Below, in pieces: positions 20,486 to 23,954 of a stretch of 23,954 nucleotides of DNA. The stretch comes from a bacterium (GTDB lineage: Bacteria; Patescibacteriota; Minisyncoccia; Phycocordibacterales; UBA5272). The notes under the pieces were generated by a model. It saw only the letters and a program-made list of their open reading frames with translations. It was not told the DNA's origin and made no database searches. The stretch spans positions 1 to 23,954 of the forward strand of contig JAHFND010000004.1 of NCBI GenBank assembly GCA_023267475.1, read 5' to 3'. Position 1 is the stretch's first letter. Each line of letters starts with the position of its first letter. The position numbers and the translations under genes are program-made.

Positions 20486-21028
20486 ATGAAAAATCAAAAA
20501 GGTTCAATGGTGGTTTGGGTACTTATAATTTTAACTGTTCTAATAAGTGGAGCGACATATCTTTATAAACACAAAGGACAACCTGCTACTTCAATAAATA
20601 ATGAAGGACTACTCATTAATCAGTTAGTTGGAACTTGGAATAACATGGGCTCTTCTGCTAATACTCTTAGTTTTAGAGCAGATAAAACTTTTGCAATAAA
20701 AGAAAATGGCAAGATAAATATATTTAATGAAAAATGTAACCAAGACGGTGAATGTTCTGGCGGAGGATACCCATCTTCAGCTACAACTACAGGAACATGG
20801 TCTGTCATTACAGACACCGCTGAAGAAAGTAAAAAATACCCAGAGTCTGGAGCATACAGCAAACCTCCAGAATTCCCATCACTAAAATCTGGACATTTCT
20901 TCGTTAAAGAAGATGTAGGCCTTAGTAACCCTTGGTATTTTGATGTAGAGATTGATGGATCTAACACTCTAGTTATTACACAACTCTTCCAAGGTGGAGG
21001 AACTCAAAAATACAAAAAACAAAACTAG
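20486..21028 (+). CDS. Membrane-anchored extracytoplasmic protein, possibly lipocalin-like
   Basis: 180 residues, not recognised by family. A signal-anchor (about 8-26, SMVVWVLIILTVLISGATYLY) is preceded by NQKG and resembles the anchors of many CPR surface proteins. The outer part begins INQLVGTWNN and continues with LSFRADKTFAIKENG, GTWSV and LVITQLFQGGGTQKY. This spacing of GTW and beta-strands recalls small lipocalin-like domains, but the match is by eye only. Two cysteines (in EKCNQDGECSG) could form a disulfide outside the cell. It stands alone between tRNA-Trp and bL33, with its own promoter, an upstream palindrome and a strong terminator. Confidence 0.82.
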   Translation: MKNQKGSMVVWVLIILTVLISGATYLYKHKGQPATSINNEGLLINQLVGTWNNMGSSANTLSFRADKTFAIKENGKINIFNEKCNQDGECSGGGYPSSATTTGTWSVITDTAEESKKYPESGAYSKPPEFPSLKSGHFFVKEDVGLSNPWYFDVEIDGSNTLVITQLFQGGGTQKYKKQN

Positions 21029-21040
21029 AATAAATATATC

Positions 21041-21079
21041 AAGAATAAACCCCTGCAATCGCAGGGGTTTATTCTTTTA
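21041..21079. terminator. Strong bidirectional terminator between the 20486 gene and rpmG
   Basis: Perfect 16-bp arms AAGAATAAACCCCTGC and GCAGGGGTTTATTCTT with an AATC loop, ending in TTTT. It ends right before the rpmG stop and so serves both convergent genes. Confidence 0.92.
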
Positions 21080-21080
21080 A

Positions 21081-21239
21081 TTATTTCTTTGTTTCCTTGA
21101 ACATCACATGCTTGCGAAGTTTCTTAGAATACTTCTTAAGTTCAATCTTACGAGTAACAAGCTTCTTATTTTTCTTAGTCCAATAGACTTCGCCTGTTTC
21201 CTTGTGCTTTATTTGAATTAGATTATCTTGTCCTGCCAT
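21081..21239 (-). CDS. rpmG: 50S ribosomal protein bL33
   Basis: 52 residues. YWTKKNKKLVTRKIELKKYS followed by KKLRKHVMFKETKK matches the bL33 pattern (in E. coli [20 protein letters not shown], then VRQHVIYKEAK). There are no cysteines, so this is the zinc-free form. It binds 23S rRNA near the E-site of the large subunit. TTGCAA, 17 nt, TAAGAT precedes the ATG by 9 nt, so it is probably leaderless and transcribed alone. The gene lies between glyS and the convergent terminator. Confidence 0.93.
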   Translation of the reverse strand: MAGQDNLIQIKHKETGEVYWTKKNKKLVTRKIELKKYSKKLRKHVMFKETKK

Positions 21240-21248
21240 AGTTTGTCT

Positions 21249-21277
21249 ATCTTACAATATTTTATGCCTTTTTGCAA
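21249..21277 (-). promoter_or_regulatory. Promoter of rpmG
   Basis: TTGCAA, 17 nt, TAAGAT on the minus strand, ending 9 nt before the ATG. Confidence 0.5.
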
Positions 21278-21286
21278 GACTACACT

Positions 21287-22666
21287 TTATGCCAATTTCT
21301 TTGCAAAATACTCTTCTAAATCCTTAATAGGTACTCGCTCTTGCTTCATAGTGTCTCTATCACGAATAGTTACTTCATTATCCACCAATGTCTCGAAATC
21401 CACCGTCACACAATATGGTGTTCCTATCTCATCCTGACGACGATAACGCTTACCGATGGATTGTGTCTCGTCATACATAACACGCCCTATTTTTCGTAAT
21501 TTATTTATGATATCCCTAGCTGGCTTCGCAAGTTCATCTTTCTTTGAAAGTGGAAGTATAGCGATTTGTACTGGGGCGATTTTTGGATTAAACGAAAGTA
21601 CAATTCTTTTTTCACCTTCAATTTCCTCTTCTTTGTATGCACTCGTAAGTACCGCGAGTATTGTTCTGTCTATTCCAAATGTAGGTTCAAGTGCATGTGG
21701 TATAAACTTCTCGCCTGTTTGGTCATCAACATAAGACTGTGATACTCCACTATGGATTTCATGCTGTTTTAAATCATAATCAGTGCGATAAGCTAATCCA
21801 TATAATTCTTTTTGACCAAAAGGAAAATTAAATTCAATGTCTATTGTGCGTTTACTGTAGTGAGCTAAATCAGGACCTGCTTTTTCTATTTCATGACACA
21901 ATTCTTTCTTAATACCAACATGTTCAATCCATTTATACATTTCCCCTCTCCACATTTCAAATAATTCACTCCAATTTCCTATACGTGGATCAAAAAAATA
22001 TTCAAACTCCATCAAAGAAAATTCGCGTGAACGAAATGTAAAATCACGAGGTGTAATTTCATTTCTGAAAGCTTTACCGATTTGTGCTAATCCAAAAGGA
22101 AGCTTTGGATGAATACTGTCAATAACATTTTTATAATTCACAAACATTCCCTGAGCATTCTCTGGACGAAGAAATATACGTGACGCGCTATCTTGTGTAG
22201 CTCCAGCGCTGGTCTCAAACATTAAATTAAAAATACGCGCTTCACCTACTTCATTTCCGTCAGGACTTTTTAATTTTAATTCTTTTATTTTTGCACTCAT
22301 CTCTTCAATAGTCATTCCTACAGCTGATACTCCATTATCTTCCAATAAATGATCTGCTCGAAAACGTTTTTTCGTCTTTACATCTTCAACTAGAGGGTCT
22401 ACGAATCCTGCCACATGTCCACTCGCCTCCCAAACTTTACTGTTCATAAGAATAGCAGAATCAACTCCAAGCATGTCATCTCTATTATCTACGAAAAATT
22501 TCCACCATTCATTTTCTATTGCACGCTTAAGTGCTACTCCGTAAGGACCATAATCAAATGTACCAGCAAGACCACCATAAATATCACTACCAGAAAAAAT
22601 AAACCCTCTTCTTTTACACAAAGACACAATATCTTCCATATTACCTTTTGAATCTTTTGTGCTCAT
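21287..22666 (-). CDS. glyS: Glycyl-tRNA synthetase, dimeric alpha2 type
   Basis: Charges tRNA-Gly. 459 residues, typical of the alpha2 class II enzyme rather than the alpha2beta2 form. GGLAGTFDYGPYGVALKR (31-48) is the family start; RIFLRPENAQGMFVNY, motif 2 FRNEITPRDFTFRSREFSLM and motif 3 PHALEPTFGIDRTI follow. The last about 110 residues are the anticodon-binding domain (APVQIAILPLSKKDE to the end, with YRRQDEIGTPYCVTVD). The ATG chosen lies 5 nt after the stop of the small pilin-like gene, so the two are co-transcribed; a second Met at residue 10 is an alternative start. The symbol glyQS/grs is used for the same enzyme in some genomes. Confidence 0.96.
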   Translation of the reverse strand: MSTKDSKGNMEDIVSLCKRRGFIFSGSDIYGGLAGTFDYGPYGVALKRAIENEWWKFFVDNRDDMLGVDSAILMNSKVWEASGHVAGFVDPLVEDVKTKKRFRADHLLEDNGVSAVGMTIEEMSAKIKELKLKSPDGNEVGEARIFNLMFETSAGATQDSASRIFLRPENAQGMFVNYKNVIDSIHPKLPFGLAQIGKAFRNEITPRDFTFRSREFSLMEFEYFFDPRIGNWSELFEMWRGEMYKWIEHVGIKKELCHEIEKAGPDLAHYSKRTIDIEFNFPFGQKELYGLAYRTDYDLKQHEIHSGVSQSYVDDQTGEKFIPHALEPTFGIDRTILAVLTSAYKEEEIEGEKRIVLSFNPKIAPVQIAILPLSKKDELAKPARDIINKLRKIGRVMYDETQSIGKRYRRQDEIGTPYCVTVDFETLVDNEVTIRDRDTMKQERVPIKDLEEYFAKKLA

Positions 22667-22671
22667 GGATA

Positions 22672-22923
22672 TTATTTAAATACACCACCAAAAAAACTAC
22701 TGAACCCACCCATTATTCCACCTATTGAAAATATAATAAAAAGTCCTACTAATCCCCAAAGAAGATGCTGTCTACCAGTATTTTTCTCGTCTGGATTATT
22801 CATATCTATAATGAATTTCACGCCACCATATAGAAAATATACTACTGCTAAAGCTGCGACCACTTCATATATAGGAGTGAGTATATTATCTGCAATTCCT
22901 TTTATTACTGCATCACTATTCAT
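22672..22923 (-). CDS. Small two-helix membrane protein, type IV secretion pilin-like
   Basis: 83 residues with two hydrophobic helices (about 17-39 and 53-73) joined by a polar loop IDMNNPDEKNTGRQHL. The pattern YGGVKFI-loop-GR-x4-GLVGLFIIF is typical of the VirB2/TrbC-like pilin subunits that are very common in CPR genomes. There is no clear cleavable signal. It lies 5 nt ahead of glyS in one operon, which is a conserved-type accident rather than a shared function. Its -10 TATAAT ends 6 nt before the ATG. Assignment rests on the helix-loop-helix pattern only. Confidence 0.7.
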   Translation of the reverse strand: MNSDAVIKGIADNILTPIYEVVAALAVVYFLYGGVKFIIDMNNPDEKNTGRQHLLWGLVGLFIIFSIGGIMGGFSSFFGGVFK

Positions 22924-22929
22924 AATCTT

Positions 22930-22935
22930 ATTATA
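22930..22935 (-). promoter_or_regulatory. -10 element of the pilin-like gene and glyS
   Basis: Perfect TATAAT ending 6 nt before the ATG at 22923. Confidence 0.5.
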
Positions 22936-22990
22936 AAGTATACATAAATTAGTCCATAAAGTAAAAAGTTTGTAAAGTTAAAATAAATAA

Positions 22991-23027
22991 TTATAAAGAG
23001 CGACCACTTCGTGGTCGCTCTTTATAA
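22991..23027 (-). terminator. Intrinsic terminator after the 23041 gene
   Basis: Perfect 16-bp arms TTATAAAGAGCGACCA and TGGTCGCTCTTTATAA plus one C-G pair around a 3-nt loop. The stem is nearly that of the terminator at 6871-6903. It is almost symmetric, so it may also act on the plus strand. Confidence 0.88.
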
Positions 23028-23040
23028 TCCCCTTATTTAA

Positions 23041-23502
23041 TTATTGCGCTGGTGTTGGAATACCAGGAATTGGAACTGATCCACCTTGTCCTATACCTGT
23101 GATTGATCCAAGTACTCCTACGATTCCCCAGATAGATACCATCACAAATAGTGCAAGTATAGACATTCCCATACCTTTTAGATTATTCTTCTTTGCTTCT
23201 GCATCATCATTACTTCTCCAAATCCAACTAATCAAGAACCAGAAGAATGCAAGTATTGCTAATCCTACTGCAAAGATTCCAAGACGAGCTACAAGAGTCT
23301 GTGCGAGAGCAAGCAATTGAAGGAGCGCTCCTCCATTTACTTGATTTTGAATTGCTGTTTGTCCTATTAAAAGAGTTCCTCCGTTTTGTGTTCCTACTTG
23401 TATTGGTACACCACCAAGAGTTCCTCCTACTTGAATTACTTGAGCAGAAACAAGCATGACACTAGCAAGCACGATTGATAATGATATTAGGGATTTTTTC
23501 AT
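23041..23502 (-). CDS. Secreted/membrane protein, type IV secretion pilin-like
   Basis: 153 residues. A cleavable signal peptide is seen (KK then SLISLSIVLASVMLVSA, cleavage probably after A20). A Gly/Gln-rich linker follows (21-58), then two membrane helices (about 72-95 and 111-134) with the loop RSNDDAEAKKNNLKGM between them, and a Gly/Pro-rich tail. The two helices and loop repeat the layout of the smaller protein at 22672-22923, so both are probably members of the same VirB2/TrbC-like pilin family widespread in CPR bacteria. It is transcribed alone: a TATACT lies about 20 nt ahead and a strong terminator follows. Confidence 0.78.
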   Translation of the reverse strand: MKKSLISLSIVLASVMLVSAQVIQVGGTLGGVPIQVGTQNGGTLLIGQTAIQNQVNGGALLQLLALAQTLVARLGIFAVGLAILAFFWFLISWIWRSNDDAEAKKNNLKGMGMSILALFVMVSIWGIVGVLGSITGIGQGGSVPIPGIPTPAQ

Positions 23503-23588
23503 AATGTTATATTTCTATACTTTTCAGTATATATCCCCTATGATACTTTGCAAGGAAGTATGTGCACAGTAAAATTAGGCAAATTAAA

Positions 23589-23647
23589 AGAGAGGCTTCC
23601 CGGTTCGCATACTGCGAAACGGCAATATGCGAGAGGAAGACCTCTCT
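23589..23647 (-). terminator. Large branched terminator-like structure after the edge gene
   Basis: Outer arms AGAGAGGCTTCC and GGAAG-A-CCTCTCT pair over 12 bp with one bulge. Inside, TCGCATA pairs with TATGCGA, or alternatively TTCGCA with TGCGAA. On the minus strand the outer stem ends in CTCTCTTTTAATTT, so it can end the gene at 23681. It is longer and more complex than the other terminators here. Confidence 0.65.
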
Positions 23648-23680
23648 AGTCCTTCTACGCTCGGACAGCGGATTTACAGT

Positions 23681-23954
23681 TTACTCTGTTTTTGGAAAGA
23701 ACTTCTTCCGTCCTGTATAGGCTGCCAAGAACATCAGCGCCATTACCAGAACAAATACCAGTACAGCAGTCACCGCACCAATGAAGTTCGTTGACATGAA
23801 AGTCCACGACATCTTCCAGTTCAGAAGCTGAAAGCCGGCCATGGTTTGTACAACCGAGGCATTCGCCGCACCACTACCAAATGACCTTATCACTTCTGTG
23901 TAGAAATTCCAGAAGAGTACTGCGAGAACGATAAGGCCAGTACCCCCGATTATG
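23681..23954 (-). CDS. Membrane protein of unknown function, 5' end off window
   Basis: 91 residues are visible to the right edge with no start needed inside the window; an internal GTG (23893) is not a convincing start because the frame continues as a hydrophobic helix (GGTGLIVLAVLFWNFY). A second helix lies near the C-terminus (about FIGAVTAVLVFVLVMALMFLAAY), followed by the basic GRKKFFPK tail. The codons use C and G in third position much more than the neighbouring core genes, like the plus-strand cassettes. It is followed by the branched terminator. It is not recognised. Confidence 0.7.
   Translation of the reverse strand, partial: IIGGTGLIVLAVLFWNFYTEVIRSFGSGAANASVVQTMAGFQLLNWKMSWTFMSTNFIGAVTAVLVFVLVMALMFLAAYTGRKKFFPKTE

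Noticed and set aside
1..23954. CRISPR array, insertion sequence, prophage or integrase, rRNA
   Set aside because: No spaced identical repeats, no transposase or integrase motifs and no rRNA stretches were seen. The cassettes also show no obvious shared attachment site at their borders.

Overview
The window looks like a chromosomal segment of a Patescibacteria/CPR bacterium, most likely of the parcubacterial group. The evidence is the low-GC, very compact layout, the small secretion-pilin-like membrane proteins, a UvrC without its C-terminal helix-hairpin-helix region, a shortened UvrA, and sugar-phosphate enzymes grouped around a pentose-phosphate type of glycolysis. This placement is inference; no rRNA is present. 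No gene-free stretch exceeds 300 bases.

Layout. 1-2328: 5' part of a class I ribonucleotide reductase large subunit (minus strand, runs off the left edge). 2453-9583: a complete nucleotide-excision-repair set, uvrC, uvrA and uvrB (all minus), interrupted by a small plus-strand gene pair (3777-4149) and a membrane-anchored unknown (6915-7442). 9664-11285: a run of plus-strand unknown genes, several very small, in three units (9664-10383, 10474-10799, 10944-11285), each with a terminator and a recognisable promoter. 11331-12560: tgt (minus). 12658-13305: a stand-alone HD hydrolase of the ppGpp-hydrolase type (plus). 13337-20239: central carbon metabolism, namely a DMT-type transporter with class II aldolase, a divergent PfkB-type kinase, split transketolase, ribulose-phosphate-epimerase-like protein, RpiB and GAPDH. 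20333-20406: tRNA-Trp. 20486-23502: a membrane-anchored unknown, bL33, glycyl-tRNA synthetase and two pilin-like small membrane proteins. 23681-23954: the 3' part of another membrane protein.

The main result is that two sets of expression signals coexist. The housekeeping genes (nrdA, uvrC, uvrB, tgt, fba, pfkB, tktN, gap, rpmG and others) have a -10-like hexamer ending only about 6-12 nt (uvrA 21 nt) before the start codon and almost no Shine-Dalgarno, so they look leaderless. They stop with TAA or TAG only. The interspersed unknown genes mostly have TTGAC(A/T)-17 bp-TANNNT promoters, strong Shine-Dalgarno sites, GC-rich hairpin terminators and frequent TGA stops. They behave like imported, self-contained expression cassettes set between core genes, mostly on the opposite strand. 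One encodes a very acidic protein with a QLDLF sliding-clamp-binding motif; its promoter overlaps that of uvrB.

A second result is that gap and tktN share one unusual promoter layout: three 7-nt ACTANNN repeats, then exactly 4 nt, then TATACT. Several enzymes lack textbook residues: Tgt has lost its zinc cysteines, and the Rpe-like protein has lost two metal-binding histidines.
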